Positions 10,058 to 18,725 of a stretch of DNA of 64,000 nt are shown here, in pieces. The stretch's first letter is position 1, and each line of letters begins with the position of its first letter. The notes below the pieces were generated by a model. That model saw only the letters and a list, made by a program, of their open reading frames with translations. It searched no databases and was not told where the DNA came from. The position numbers and the translations under genes are program-made. The DNA is taken from contig NC_017956.1 in NCBI RefSeq assembly GCF_000264455.2, positions 2,153,501-2,217,500 of the forward strand, in the 5' to 3' direction. This DNA comes from Tistrella mobilis KA081020-065 (GTDB taxonomy: Bacteria > Pseudomonadota > Alphaproteobacteria > Tistrellales > Tistrellaceae).

Positions 10058-11293
10058 ATGCCACAGGATCTTCGGCTTGACGCCCTGCAGAACGGGCTGC
10101 TGCACAGAATAGAGAGCTATGTGCCGGTGCGCGGACGGCCGGCACCGCCGCGCCCGGCCCTGATCGAGGCGTTCCGGCGCCATCCTCGCCACCTCTTTCT
10201 GCCGCGCTACCGCCCGGCGGATCAGCCTGAGGGGCCGGCACGCGCCCCGGGTGATGCCGGCTTTCCAGAGGGCGCCTATCACGACCGCCCGCTCTGTTAC
10301 GTCGACGAGCACGGTATCTCCCTGCCTGCCTCCTGCTCCGAGCCGGGCTTCATTTTCCATCTGGCCGAGTTGCTGGACGTCCGGCCCGGTCATCGGGTGC
10401 TGGAAATCGGCTGCGGCACCGGCTGGCTGCTCGCGATCCTCGCGCACGCCGCCGGGCCGGATGGAACGGTGGTGGGCGTGGAGATCAACCCCGCTCTGCA
10501 GGCTCTGGCCGCCCGCAATCTTGCCGCGGCGGGAGCAACCAATGCGATCGCCGTCGCAGGTGACGGCCTCGCAGCCGCCGGCCCGGGCCCCTTCGACCGC
10601 ATCATCATGACCGCCTCGGCCTGGCAGCTGCCGACCAGGATTCTCAGCCTGCTCACGGAAGACGGGCTCGCCGTTCTTCCAATTCGTAACAAAGGCTTGT
10701 CAGAAGAGATTCACGTTTTGGAGCGGCGCGGTCCGGCGCTGGTGTCGCGCCTGACACGCCTCTGCCGTTTCGTGCCGCTGACCGGTCGCGATGGCGCGGA
10801 TGAAAATCTTCTCATGCCTCGCCTGACCGCAGACCCCGACATCGCCCGGCTTGGCGAAACCGGGCGGCCACGATCGCTCGACTTCGGCCAACCGATACCG
10901 GATCGAATGATGCCGCCGGCGCTCGCCTTTACCGCCTGGATGTCAAAGCTGGAGCCGCGCTTCCGCGCCTGGCGGCTCGGCCCGGGTGACGGGCCGCCAT
11001 CCCTGTTCGGTGATCCGGAGAGGCATGGTTTCGGTCTGGTGGACAAGTCCGCCGGATCCGCCACCCTCTGGCGCGCAGGCCAGGTGATCGCTTATGGCGA
11101 CGAGAGCACACGCGATGCGCTCTTCGACCATCTGGCGCGATGGACGGCACAGGACGGGCCGACGGGTTATGCTTTCGGCCTCGGCATCACTGCCGCCCGA
11201 GGGACGTCTCCGGTCTCACACCACGCTTATCGCAAGCGCCGGGGCCCGCTCGATTTCTGGTGGTGGCTGCGCCCGCCCGCCGAACGGCTGTAG
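10058..11293 (+). CDS. PCMT-type methyltransferase with long C-terminal extension
   Basis: 411 residues, about twice the length of a housekeeping protein-L-isoaspartate O-methyltransferase. The first about 215 residues have the PCMT layout: HPRHLFLPRY, a GISLPASCSEPG segment in place of the usual ISxPxxxA, then the SAM-binding LEIGCGTGWLLAILA. The C-terminal about 190 residues (from around SRLTRLCRFVPL) have no domain I recognise; they are Arg/Pro rich and include YAFGLGITAARG. Similar long PCMTs occur in RiPP pathways, but no precursor peptide is evident here. ATG 10058 is preferred because GGAG lies 9 bp upstream; GTG 10052 is possible. Confidence 0.75.
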   Translation: MPQDLRLDALQNGLLHRIESYVPVRGRPAPPRPALIEAFRRHPRHLFLPRYRPADQPEGPARAPGDAGFPEGAYHDRPLCYVDEHGISLPASCSEPGFIFHLAELLDVRPGHRVLEIGCGTGWLLAILAHAAGPDGTVVGVEINPALQALAARNLAAAGATNAIAVAGDGLAAAGPGPFDRIIMTASAWQLPTRILSLLTEDGLAVLPIRNKGLSEEIHVLERRGPALVSRLTRLCRFVPLTGRDGADENLLMPRLTADPDIARLGETGRPRSLDFGQPIPDRMMPPALAFTAWMSKLEPRFRAWRLGPGDGPPSLFGDPERHGFGLVDKSAGSATLWRAGQVIAYGDESTRDALFDHLARWTAQDGPTGYAFGLGITAARGTSPVSHHAYRKRRGPLDFWWWLRPPAERL

Positions 11294-11306
11294 TAACCCG
11301 ACATTT

Positions 11307-11915
11307 TCATCGCCCCTCCCGCTCCAGCCGCGCGCAGGCCGCCGCAATCGCATTCTGGGCAGGATCGTCCAGCCGCTCCCCATTCCAGGTGACCGTGCCG
11401 TCGGCCGCGATCGTCACCTGGCCGAGATCGACCTCGGCCGCGCCCAGCGGCTGGTCCTTGAAATAGCCGAAGCGTTCGAGCGGCAGCCCCAGATCGATGG
11501 TGATGCCGCGGCCGAGGGCGCGTTCGGCCGCGCGCGCCCCGTAGCCGCCGTCCAGATCGGCAGGTGCGACGGGGTTTCCATCGACGTCGACGCCCGGCTG
11601 ATAGGTCACGTCGGCATCCGGCCTGTGGACGGTCAGGCGGTTGCAAAAGGCCCGGTCGACCGTGACGGTCACGCCACGACCCGTGCCATCGATGCGGATC
11701 GGTGCCGTAGCATGCTCGCCAGCCGCCACCGCGCCGGTGTATAAGCCGAGAAGGACAATCGCGCCGATCCCCGCCGCACGTCCGGTCGCCCGCCGACCGG
11801 GTCCGTGACGTCCCTCCGGTCGCGGCGCCCTCGACAACGACAGAAACCGAAGCGACCCCCGGGGCCGCTGACGCAGGCCCTGTGCGGCTTGTGTGCAGCC
11901 CCGCCGCCGGAGCAT
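11307..11915 (-). CDS. Conserved hypothetical secreted/anchored protein
   Basis: About 202 residues from an ATG at 11913-11915, which is uncertain. A hydrophobic segment (AAGIGAIVLLGLYTGAVAAG) preceded by many arginines looks like a signal or anchor. The exported part contains FCNRLTVHRPDADVTYQPG, then GVDVDGNPVAPADLDGG. I recall this HRPDxDVxYxPGVDVxG pattern in hypothetical proteins of other Rhodospirillales, but know no function. The C-terminus ends WNGERLDDPAQNAIAAAC. It converges with the PCMT-like gene (13-bp gap) and its 5' end is only 52 bp from the divergent azgA start. Confidence 0.55.
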   Translation of the reverse strand: MLRRRGCTQAAQGLRQRPRGSLRFLSLSRAPRPEGRHGPGRRATGRAAGIGAIVLLGLYTGAVAAGEHATAPIRIDGTGRGVTVTVDRAFCNRLTVHRPDADVTYQPGVDVDGNPVAPADLDGGYGARAAERALGRGITIDLGLPLERFGYFKDQPLGAAEVDLGQVTIAADGTVTWNGERLDDPAQNAIAAACARLEREGR

Positions 11916-11967
11916 CGGATCGGTCTTCCCAATCGGCATTGCCTTACCCGTCCAGGAGCTTGCGGGA

Positions 11968-13260
11968 ATGCTCAAAACCTATTTCCAGCTCGATCAGCTC
12001 GGCACCACGGTCCGCCGGGAAGTCGTCGCAGGCGTGACGACCTTCCTGACCATGGCCTATATCATCTTCGTCAATCCGGTGATCCTCGCCAACACCGGCA
12101 TGGATCAGGGCTCGGTTTTCGTCGCCACCTGCGTGGCCGCGGCGGTCGGCTCGCTGATCATGGGCCTTTATGCCAACTATCCCGTGGCTCTGGCACCGGG
12201 CATGGGTCTGAACGCCTTCTTCACCTTCACGGTCGTGATGGAGATGGGCTACACCTGGAACCAGGCCCTGGGTGCGGTGTTCATCTCGGGCGCGGTGTTC
12301 TTCATCCTGGCCCTGCTCAAGGTCCGGGAATACATCATCAACTCGATCCCGATGACGCTGAAGCTGTCGATCTCGGCAGGTATCGGCCTGTTCCTCGCGA
12401 TCATCGCGCTCGAGAACGCCAAGGTCATCGTCGACCATCCGGCGACCCTGCTGACGCTGGGTGACATCGGCCAGCCCACCGTGCTGCTCGCAGCCCTCGG
12501 CTTCTTCGTGATCTGCGCCCTGCACTATCGCAACATCACCGGCAGCATCATCATCGGCATTCTGCTGGTGACCATCCTGTCGATCCTGCTCGGCCTGAAC
12601 CAGGCGCAGGGCATCGTCAGCGCGCCGCCGTCGATCGCGCCCACCTTCTTCGAACTCGACATCGCCGGGGCCTTCGAGGCCGGTATGTTCGGCGTGATCT
12701 TCGCCTTCCTGTTCGTCGACATGTTCGACACCGCCGGCACGCTGGTCGGTGTCGCCCATCGCGGCGGCCTGCTCGACAAGGACGGCAAGCTGCCCCGCAT
12801 CGGCAAGGCCCTGCTGGCCGACAGCGGCGCCACCATGGTCGGCGCCGTCTTCGGCACCTCCACCGTCACCAGCTATATCGAAAGCGCATCGGGCATCAAT
12901 GCCGGCGGCCGCAGCGGTCTGACCGCGGTGGTGGTCGCGATCCTGTTCCTGGTCGCCCTGTTCTTCTCGCCGCTGGCGGGCTCGGTGCCGGCCTATGCCA
13001 CCGCACCCGCCCTGCTCTTCGTGGCTCTGCTGATGGCGCGCGGCCTGGCCGAACTCGACTGGGACGACATGACCGAGGTGGCACCGGGTGTGCTGGCGGC
13101 GATCAGCATGCCGCTCACCTACTCCATCGCCAACGGCATCGCCCTCGGCTTCATCTCCTATGCCGCGATCAAGCTGCTGGCCGGCCGGGCCCGCGATGTC
13201 TCGATCGCCGTCTGGGTGCTGGCCGTGGTCTTCGTGCTGAAGTTCGCCTTCATCGGATAA
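11968..13260 (+). CDS. azgA: AzgA-type adenine/guanine/hypoxanthine permease (NCS2)
   Basis: 430-residue permease of the NCS2 / AzgA group, importing purine bases by proton symport. Twelve to fourteen hydrophobic segments are visible. Family features are the N-terminal TVRREVVAGVTTFLTMAYIIFVNP, GLNAFFTF in helix 3, FLFVDMFDTAGTLVGVAHRGGL, and FGTSTVTSYIESASGINAGGRSGL. The start ATG has AGGAG 9 bp upstream; the longer open frame upstream has no such signal. It is monocistronic, closed by a hairpin with T-run about 17 bp after the stop. Confidence 0.94.
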   Translation: MLKTYFQLDQLGTTVRREVVAGVTTFLTMAYIIFVNPVILANTGMDQGSVFVATCVAAAVGSLIMGLYANYPVALAPGMGLNAFFTFTVVMEMGYTWNQALGAVFISGAVFFILALLKVREYIINSIPMTLKLSISAGIGLFLAIIALENAKVIVDHPATLLTLGDIGQPTVLLAALGFFVICALHYRNITGSIIIGILLVTILSILLGLNQAQGIVSAPPSIAPTFFELDIAGAFEAGMFGVIFAFLFVDMFDTAGTLVGVAHRGGLLDKDGKLPRIGKALLADSGATMVGAVFGTSTVTSYIESASGINAGGRSGLTAVVVAILFLVALFFSPLAGSVPAYATAPALLFVALLMARGLAELDWDDMTEVAPGVLAAISMPLTYSIANGIALGFISYAAIKLLAGRARDVSIAVWVLAVVFVLKFAFIG

Positions 13261-13276
13261 CCTTCTGATAACACTA

Positions 13277-13312
13277 AAAACGGCGATGCTCCACATGGTG
13301 CGTCGCCGTTTT
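13277..13312 (+). terminator. Rho-independent terminator of azgA
   Basis: A stem AAAACGGCGA (13277-13286) pairs with TCGCCGTTTT (13303-13312) and continues inward by three more pairs around a 10-nt loop. The 3' arm ends in TTTT. It starts 17 bp after the azgA stop. Confidence 0.75.
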
Positions 13313-13444
13313 CATATGTCGGAACCCGAATGTGCACCGCACCATCGCACGGATCCGCACGGTTCGAAGCTTGCCCGATTTCCCCCGTTTTTGTAATGAC
13401 CTGACGATTTTTGCGTTTTTTGCACCGCACACATGCAAAAAACT

Positions 13445-13460
13445 GGTGACGGACGTCACA
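13445..13460. promoter_or_regulatory. CRP/FNR-family binding site (CRP-like)
   Basis: GGTGACGGACGTCACA differs at one position from the classical CRP consensus TGTGA-N6-TCACA; the arms GTGACG/CGTCAC are perfectly symmetric. No coding gene starts within 1.2 kb on the plus strand, so its most likely target is the putative RNA gene that starts about 20 bp further on. The regulator (CRP or another CRP/FNR-family protein) is inferred. Confidence 0.45.
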
Positions 13461-13469
13461 TTCCTGCGT

Positions 13470-13797
13470 ACTCTCCCCTTGCCGACGTAAAGGGCACCGG
13501 CAGACAGAACCGGCCCAACGTCTAGGGAGGGTGTAACCGGCGCAAGCCGGAGGGATCGACCGCAAGAGCATCCGGTGGCCACGATGCCACCACGCCGGGT
13601 TGAATGCGCGGCGCCAGGAGCCACGGCGATCCCAGGAGAGTAAAGAGTTCAGGCGTCCCGGCAGCAACGATCGGGCCGCCCACAAAACAACAATGATAAC
13701 AATCAGCTACGCCGATCGGTTGCCGTCGAATCGGACGTGGTGATCAGCACCAAGCGGAATCTTCGATCAAGGCCGTGCTTGCACGGTCTTTTTTTTT
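13470..13797 (+). ncRNA. Putative novel small RNA
   Basis: A gene-free stretch that looks like a separate transcription unit: after the azgA terminator comes a CRP-like site (13445-13460), then a body with clear folds, then a strong intrinsic terminator. Visible helices: a long 5' hairpin made of CTCTCCC (13471-13477) with GGGAGGG (13525-13531), GACGT (13484-13488) with ACGTC (13518-13522) and a GGGC/GCCC core; CCGGC-GCAA-GCCGG (13537-13550), a GNRA tetraloop hairpin; GGTGGC-6nt-GCCACC (13574-13591). An A-rich single strand lies at 13680-13700. It does not match rnpB, tmRNA, SRP RNA, 6S RNA or any riboswitch I know. The 5' end is a guess. Only tiny unsupported ORFs lie within it. Confidence 0.4.
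13771..13797 (+). terminator. Intrinsic terminator of the putative small RNA
   Basis: GGCCGTGC (13771-13778) pairs with GCACGGTC (13781-13788) and is followed at once by nine T residues (13789-13797). The T-run is on the plus strand only, so it does not serve the AraC gene that converges from the right. Confidence 0.85.
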
Positions 13798-13816
13798 GCG
13801 CAGGAGCGGTCACCCG

Positions 13817-14605
13817 TCAGTCGCCCTCGGACCGGCTGTCGCGTGCCGCATATCGCTGGGGCGTGGTGCCCAGCATCCGCCGGAACATGGCGGTGAACGC
13901 GCTCGGGCTGTCATAGCCGAGACGGGCTGCAACCATGGCCACCGGCATGCCCTGCGACAGCAGCGAGACCGCTTCGACCAGCCGTGCCTGCTGGCGCCAG
14001 CGCAGGAAGCCCATACCGGTCTCACGCGCGAAGGCGCGGGCGAGCGTCCGGGTGCTGGCGCCGGCGCTTTCCGCCAGCCGTTCAAAGCCCGCATCTTCCC
14101 CCGGATCGTCCAGAACCCGCCGGCACAGGCGTTGAAGCCGCGGATCGCGCGGCCAGGGCAGATGCAGCGGCAGGGTGCGCGGCGCCTGCAATTCATGAAG
14201 AATCAGGGCCGCCACCGCCTCGCCGCGACTACCATCTGCATAGTCCACGGGCTCGGCCACGGCCGCCAGGATCAGCTCGCGCAGCAGGGTCGTGACCTCG
14301 ATCACGGTACAGGCAGCGGGCAGCCGCTTCGCCGGCTCGGGCGCCACATAGACCGTGCGCATCGACACCGGCCCGATCATCCGAACCGAATGCTCCACCC
14401 CGGGCGGGACCCACAGCCCGCGCATCGGCGGCACCAGCCAGATGCCGTCGGCCGCAGTGATCTCCATAACCCCGGCCGCAGCATGAAGCAGCTGGCCACG
14501 CGGGTGGATATGCGGCGGAATGACCGTGCCCGGCGTCAGTTCCTTGGCCATCGCCGCCACCGGCCGGGTGACGTGCTGATAGTCGGCCGCGTCGGTGCTG
14601 CGCAT
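13817..14605 (-). CDS. AraC-family regulator with cupin domain
   Basis: 262 residues. The N-terminal half is a cupin-type sensor (TVIPPHIHPRGQLLHA, then WLVPPMRGLWVPPGVEHSV); the C-terminal half holds two helix-turn-helix motifs (FERLAESAGASTRTLARAFARE and VAARLGYDSPSAFTAMFRR). This architecture is common in AraC regulators that control a neighbouring efflux gene. The start ATG at 14603-14605 follows GGGAGGGCAGG; the frame stays open 89 codons upstream but overlaps the divergent MFS gene. It probably regulates that transporter. Confidence 0.9.
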   Translation of the reverse strand: MRSTDAADYQHVTRPVAAMAKELTPGTVIPPHIHPRGQLLHAAAGVMEITAADGIWLVPPMRGLWVPPGVEHSVRMIGPVSMRTVYVAPEPAKRLPAACTVIEVTTLLRELILAAVAEPVDYADGSRGEAVAALILHELQAPRTLPLHLPWPRDPRLQRLCRRVLDDPGEDAGFERLAESAGASTRTLARAFARETGMGFLRWRQQARLVEAVSLLSQGMPVAMVAARLGYDSPSAFTAMFRRMLGTTPQRYAARDSRSEGD

Positions 14606-14759
14606 GCCCCTGCCCTCCCTATCAGGCGATGGCGTCCTGTCCGATTCTCGACGATCTTCGACCAGACATCGCCTATCGGTCGACCTTAGACTGAAACCAG
14701 ATCGCCGGGAAGCCCGGTATCCCTGCTCCCTTGCCACCCCGCGCCGCCGGACCGCCGCC

Positions 14760-15947
14760 ATGACCCACGCCCGCCGCGTCATCAGTTTCATCAACGTCGC
14801 CCATGTGGTCGACCACATGTTCATGCTGATCTTCCCGACCGCGGTGATCGGCATGACCGCCAGTTTCGACATGTCCTATGGCGAGCTGCTTACCCTGTCG
14901 CTCGGCGGCTTCATCGCCTTCGGCGCCGGCTCGCTCCCCGCCGGCTGGCTGGGCGATGTCTGGAGCCGGCGCAACATGATGGCGGTGTTCTTCTTCGGCA
15001 TCGGGACCGCGGCAATCCTGACCGGCTTCGCCTCGGGCCCCACGGGCATCGCCGCCGGGTTGACCCTGATTGGCCTGTTCGCCGCCATCTACCACCCGGT
15101 CGGCACGGCGATGCTCACCGCCCATGCCGACCGGCTGGGCCATGAAATCGGCGTCAACGGCGTGTTCGGCAATCTGGGGGTCGCCTTTGCGGCGCTGATC
15201 ACCGGCGGCATCACCCAGTATCTGGGGTGGCGTGCGGCGTTCATCATTCCCGGCGTTCTGGTGATGGCGGTGGGGGTGGCCTTCCTGCTGCTGGTGCCGG
15301 ACCGGCCGGCCCCGGCCCCCAAGACCAAGGCCTCCGCCGGGCCGATTCCGCGCAGTGTGATGGTCCGCGCCTTCGCCATTCTGGCCGTGGTCACCATCGC
15401 CGGCGGGCTGGTGTTCAACGCCACCACCATCGTCATGCCGCAGCTCTTCACCGAACGGCTCGCCGATCTCGTCTCCACGCCGCTGGGCGTGGGTGCCCTT
15501 ACCTGTCTGGTATTCGTGCTCGGCGCCACCTCGCAGCTGATCGTCGGCCGGCTGATCGACCGCTACAGCCTGCGGGCGGTCTTCGTGCCGCTCGCCGCCC
15601 TGCAGGCGCCCTGCCTGCTGCTGGCCGCCACCACCGGCGGCTGGGTGCTGCTGCCGCTTGCGGTGGTGATGATGTTCGCGATCTTTGGCCAGGTGACCAT
15701 CAATGACGGCATGGTCGCCCATTATACCGCCGACCGCTGGCGGGCCCGGGCCTATGCCGTGCGCTATCTGGTCTCGTTCGGGGCCAGCGCCTGCGCGGTG
15801 CCGCTGGTCGCCTTCATGCATGATCACGGCTCGGGCTTTGCAGGGCTGTTCCCGGTGCTCGCCGCTTTCGGCGGTGCGGTCTTCGCCGGCGCCCTGGTCT
15901 TCCCGGGCCGGCCCCGGCGGCAGCCGGCGATGGCCGCCGCCGAGTGA
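14760..15947 (+). CDS. MFS transporter (fosmidomycin-resistance-like)
   Basis: 395-residue major facilitator with about 12 hydrophobic helices. It begins RRVISFINVAHVVDHMFMLIFP, with an N-terminal HxxDH pattern seen in the Fsr-like subgroup, and has GWLGDVWSRRNMM between helices 2 and 3 and GRLIDRYSLRAV between 8 and 9. Substrate unknown; efflux is likely given the divergent AraC regulator 154 bp away. The start at 14760 matches the conserved N-terminus; the open frame reaches back to 14595 but would overlap the regulator gene. Confidence 0.85.
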   Translation: MTHARRVISFINVAHVVDHMFMLIFPTAVIGMTASFDMSYGELLTLSLGGFIAFGAGSLPAGWLGDVWSRRNMMAVFFFGIGTAAILTGFASGPTGIAAGLTLIGLFAAIYHPVGTAMLTAHADRLGHEIGVNGVFGNLGVAFAALITGGITQYLGWRAAFIIPGVLVMAVGVAFLLLVPDRPAPAPKTKASAGPIPRSVMVRAFAILAVVTIAGGLVFNATTIVMPQLFTERLADLVSTPLGVGALTCLVFVLGATSQLIVGRLIDRYSLRAVFVPLAALQAPCLLLAATTGGWVLLPLAVVMMFAIFGQVTINDGMVAHYTADRWRARAYAVRYLVSFGASACAVPLVAFMHDHGSGFAGLFPVLAAFGGAVFAGALVFPGRPRRQPAMAAAE

Positions 15948-15974
15948 TCCCGCATCGGTCGACCGTGCAGCGGC

Positions 15975-16988
15975 TCAGCCGGCCACGTCGATCACCACCT
16001 TGCCCGTCGCCCGCCCTTCTTCCAGATGGGCCTGGGCATCGGCAGCATGGGCCAGATCGAAGCGCGCCGGATCGAGCAGCGGCCTCATCCGCCCGCTGTC
16101 GACCAGGGCCGCGATCCGGCGCATGATCTCGCCATGATGTTCACGCCCCACATCGTGCAGCACGGGGATGATCATGAACACCACATGCAGATCCAGCCCC
16201 TTCAGATGCATCAGGGTCAGATCGGCCGGGAACTGGGACACGATCGTGACCACACGGCCGTTGATCCGTGCACCGGCGAAAGACGTCACGAGATCCTTAC
16301 CCCCGGTCGCATCCATGACCACGTCGAAGCCGCGGCCGCCGGTCAACCGGCCGACATAGGCCTCGACGCTCTCCTCGCGATAGTTCACCGTCTCGTCGGC
16401 ACCCAGATCGCGGGCGATCGCGGCCTTCTCGGGCGACGAGATCGTGGTGGTGACATGGGCGCCGGCCGCCTTGGCGATCTGGATCGCGACATGCCCGACA
16501 CCGCCGGCACCGCCATGGATCAGCACCCGTTCGCCCGGCTGCACCCGCGCCCGGTCGATCAGCCCTTCCCAGGCGGTGATGGAGACCAGCGGCAGGGCGG
16601 CCGCCTCGCGGAACCCCAACCCGGCCGGCATGCGGGCGATCAGCCGGGCATCGGCACGCATGTATTCGGCATAGGTGCCGTCGACGGTCTTTACACCGCC
16701 CGGCGAACCGAACACCCGGTCACCGACCGCGAAGCCCGTGACGCCCTCACCCAGCGCCACGATTTCGCCGGCCATGTCGCAGCCCTGGATGCCCGGCAGG
16801 GCCGGCGCCATCGGCGGACCGTTGCGGCGGATCTTCCAGTCGACCGGGTTGACGCTGGCGGCGTGGATCTTCACCAGCACCTCGCCGTGGCGCGGCGGCT
16901 GCACCGGCACCCGGCCGGGCTTCAGATTGTCGGGATCGCCGAAGCCGTGCAGCACGGCGGCGGACATTTCGCGCGGGATCGTGGTCAT
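15975..16988 (-). CDS. Quinone oxidoreductase-like zinc-independent MDR
   Basis: 337-residue medium-chain dehydrogenase/reductase of the NADPH:quinone reductase (QOR/Zta1) type. The N-terminal GroES-like part carries VNPVDWKIRRNGP and PGIQGCDMAGEIVALGEGV; the Rossmann part has LIHGGAGGVGHVAIQIAKAAGA; the C-terminus LEEGRATGKVVIDVAG is the family ending. No catalytic zinc ligands are seen. The start at 16986-16988 has GGAG about 12 bp upstream; in-frame ATGs further up are unlikely. It is divergent from a LysR gene (118 bp) that probably controls it. Confidence 0.92.
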   Translation of the reverse strand: MTTIPREMSAAVLHGFGDPDNLKPGRVPVQPPRHGEVLVKIHAASVNPVDWKIRRNGPPMAPALPGIQGCDMAGEIVALGEGVTGFAVGDRVFGSPGGVKTVDGTYAEYMRADARLIARMPAGLGFREAAALPLVSITAWEGLIDRARVQPGERVLIHGGAGGVGHVAIQIAKAAGAHVTTTISSPEKAAIARDLGADETVNYREESVEAYVGRLTGGRGFDVVMDATGGKDLVTSFAGARINGRVVTIVSQFPADLTLMHLKGLDLHVVFMIIPVLHDVGREHHGEIMRRIAALVDSGRMRPLLDPARFDLAHAADAQAHLEEGRATGKVVIDVAG

Positions 16989-17106
16989 CCTGTCGGTCTC
17001 CGGAATGAGGGGCATTGTGTAGAACCGCATTGAAGCGCGGCGCGATTCATGATGGAAATGAATAGTCTCAATCCTAAGAAACACATTTCTTCATGGATGG
17101 TGGGTG

Positions 17107-17988
17107 ATGAGCCAGCCCGATCTGGATGTCGATCTGCTGCGCAGCTTTCTGGCGGTGGCGGAGACCGGCGGTTTCACCACGGCTGGTGAACGGCTTGGCC
17201 GCACGCAATCGGCGATCAGCGTCAAGATCCGCCGGCTGGAAGAGATTCTGGGCCGGCGGGTCTTTGCCCGCACCAGCCGGTCGCTGGCGCTGACCGCCGA
17301 TGGCGAATTGCTGCTGGGCTATGCCCGGCGCATGCTGGCGCTGCACGACGAAACCCTGCGCCGCTTTTCGGAACCCGAGGCGGAGGGGGAGCTGCGCATC
17401 GGGGTTGCGGAATACTTCGTGCCCCGCCATCTGCCGGCGGTGCTTTCGGCCTTCGCCCGTGCCCATCCGCGGGTGCGGGTAGAGGTTCGCGCCGCCATGG
17501 GCTCAAGCCTGATGGAGGCACTGGACCGGGGCACGGTGGATCTGGTGATCGCCAACCGTGATGCCGGCGTCGACCGCGGCCGGGTGCTGATGACCGAGCC
17601 GCTGCGCTGGGTGGCGGCCGCCGATTTCCGGATCGATGCCGAAGCACCGCTGCCGCTCTGCACCCTGCCCGCGCCTTGCATTTTTCGCGCCCGGGCGATC
17701 GAGGCCCTCGACCAGCGGCTGCGGCGCTGGCGGGTGGTCTATACCTCGGAAAGCGTGTCCGGCGTCTCGGCCGCGGTGACGGCCGGCCTCGGCATCGGCG
17801 TGCTCTGCGACTCGACCGTGCCCGCCGGGCTCAGGCTCTTGACCGACGAACACGGCTTCCCGCCGCTGGGCGAGGTGGAACTCGCCGTCTTCGGGGAGGC
17901 CAAGGCGCCGCCGGCTCTGGCCCAGTCCTTCACCGGCTTCGTGGCCGAGCGGCTGCGCGCCCTGCTTCCCGGGCGATGTGCGGCCTAG
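17107..17988 (+). CDS. LysR-family regulator
   Basis: 293 residues. N-terminal winged helix: DVDLLRSFLAVAETGGFTTA, GRTQSAISVKIRRLEE, FARTSRSLALTADGE. The effector domain covers the rest. A GTG one codon upstream (17104) is an alternative start. It is divergent from the quinone oxidoreductase gene and is the probable regulator of it, as is common for LTTRs; ligand unknown. Confidence 0.9.
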   Translation: MSQPDLDVDLLRSFLAVAETGGFTTAGERLGRTQSAISVKIRRLEEILGRRVFARTSRSLALTADGELLLGYARRMLALHDETLRRFSEPEAEGELRIGVAEYFVPRHLPAVLSAFARAHPRVRVEVRAAMGSSLMEALDRGTVDLVIANRDAGVDRGRVLMTEPLRWVAAADFRIDAEAPLPLCTLPAPCIFRARAIEALDQRLRRWRVVYTSESVSGVSAAVTAGLGIGVLCDSTVPAGLRLLTDEHGFPPLGEVELAVFGEAKAPPALAQSFTGFVAERLRALLPGRCAA

Positions 17989-18059
17989 GCCGGGGCTTGC
18001 GCAGGCCCCCGCCCTGCCCGATCATGTGTGGCGATTTCCGCGACGGATGAGCGCTTCCC

Positions 18060-18719
18060 ATGGTCAGCAACACCCTGCCCGACGGCCTGTTCCTGGCCTG
18101 GGCTGCGATTTTCGGCATCGGCATGCTGGGGGCGATGTCGCCCGGGCCCAATCTGATCATCACCATGCGCACCACGCTGACCCGCGGCCGCGCCCACGGT
18201 TTTGCGGTTGCAACCGGCCTCGCCTGCGGCAATGCCGTGCACGCGACCTTCGGCCTCGTCGGCATCACGGTGCTGATCGCGAGCACACCCTGGGCCTATG
18301 ACGTGCTGCGCTGGGCGGGTGCCGCCTTCCTGATCTGGATCGGCGCCAAGGCCCTGTTCTCGCGCCATTCGCCGATCGTGGCCGCCGGCATGGCAGCCGA
18401 GACCACGGTCGAGCCGCGCAGCTACCGCGCCTCGATGATGGCCGGGCTCGCCACCAATCTGCTCAACCCCAAGGTCTCGATCTTCTTTCTGGCGCTGTTC
18501 ACCCAGATCATCGACCCGGCAACGCCCGAGCCGGTGAAGATCCTCTATGGCGCGACCATGGTTGCGGTGGAACTTCTGTGGTTCGGCAGCGTCGCCTGCT
18601 TCATCGGCAGCCCCGGCATCCGCCGCCGCCTGCTTAGGGTTGGCCCCTGGATCGACCGCCTGACGGGCGGGGCACTGATGGCGCTGGGGCTGCGGCTGGC
18701 GCTGCTGCGCAGCGTCTGA
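18060..18719 (+). CDS. LysE/RhtB-family amino-acid exporter
   Basis: 219-residue inner-membrane protein with about six hydrophobic segments and the family signature GAMSPGPNLIITMRTTLTRGR near residue 30, then FLIWIGAKALF and ATNLLNPKVSIFFLALFTQ. The family exports amino acids or derivatives such as homoserine or threonine. It follows the LysR gene by 71 bp on the same strand and ends 6 bp from the converging DUF1467 gene. Confidence 0.9.
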   Translation: MVSNTLPDGLFLAWAAIFGIGMLGAMSPGPNLIITMRTTLTRGRAHGFAVATGLACGNAVHATFGLVGITVLIASTPWAYDVLRWAGAAFLIWIGAKALFSRHSPIVAAGMAAETTVEPRSYRASMMAGLATNLLNPKVSIFFLALFTQIIDPATPEPVKILYGATMVAVELLWFGSVACFIGSPGIRRRLLRVGPWIDRLTGGALMALGLRLALLRSV

Positions 18720-18725
18720 GCCGGG

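Noticed and set aside
11916-11967. Purine riboswitch before azgA
   Set aside because: The leader is too short between the divergent gene and the azgA start and shows no purine-riboswitch core.
13158-13685. 175-codon minus-strand open frame over the putative small RNA
   Set aside because: It overlaps the azgA end and its terminator, has a Trp/Arg/Cys-rich non-protein composition and no ribosome site.
13470-13797. Putative RNA as a CsrB/RsmZ-type CsrA sponge because of several GGA and AGGAG motifs
   Set aside because: The number of GGA motifs is about what the base composition would give by chance and they are not regularly placed in hairpin loops.
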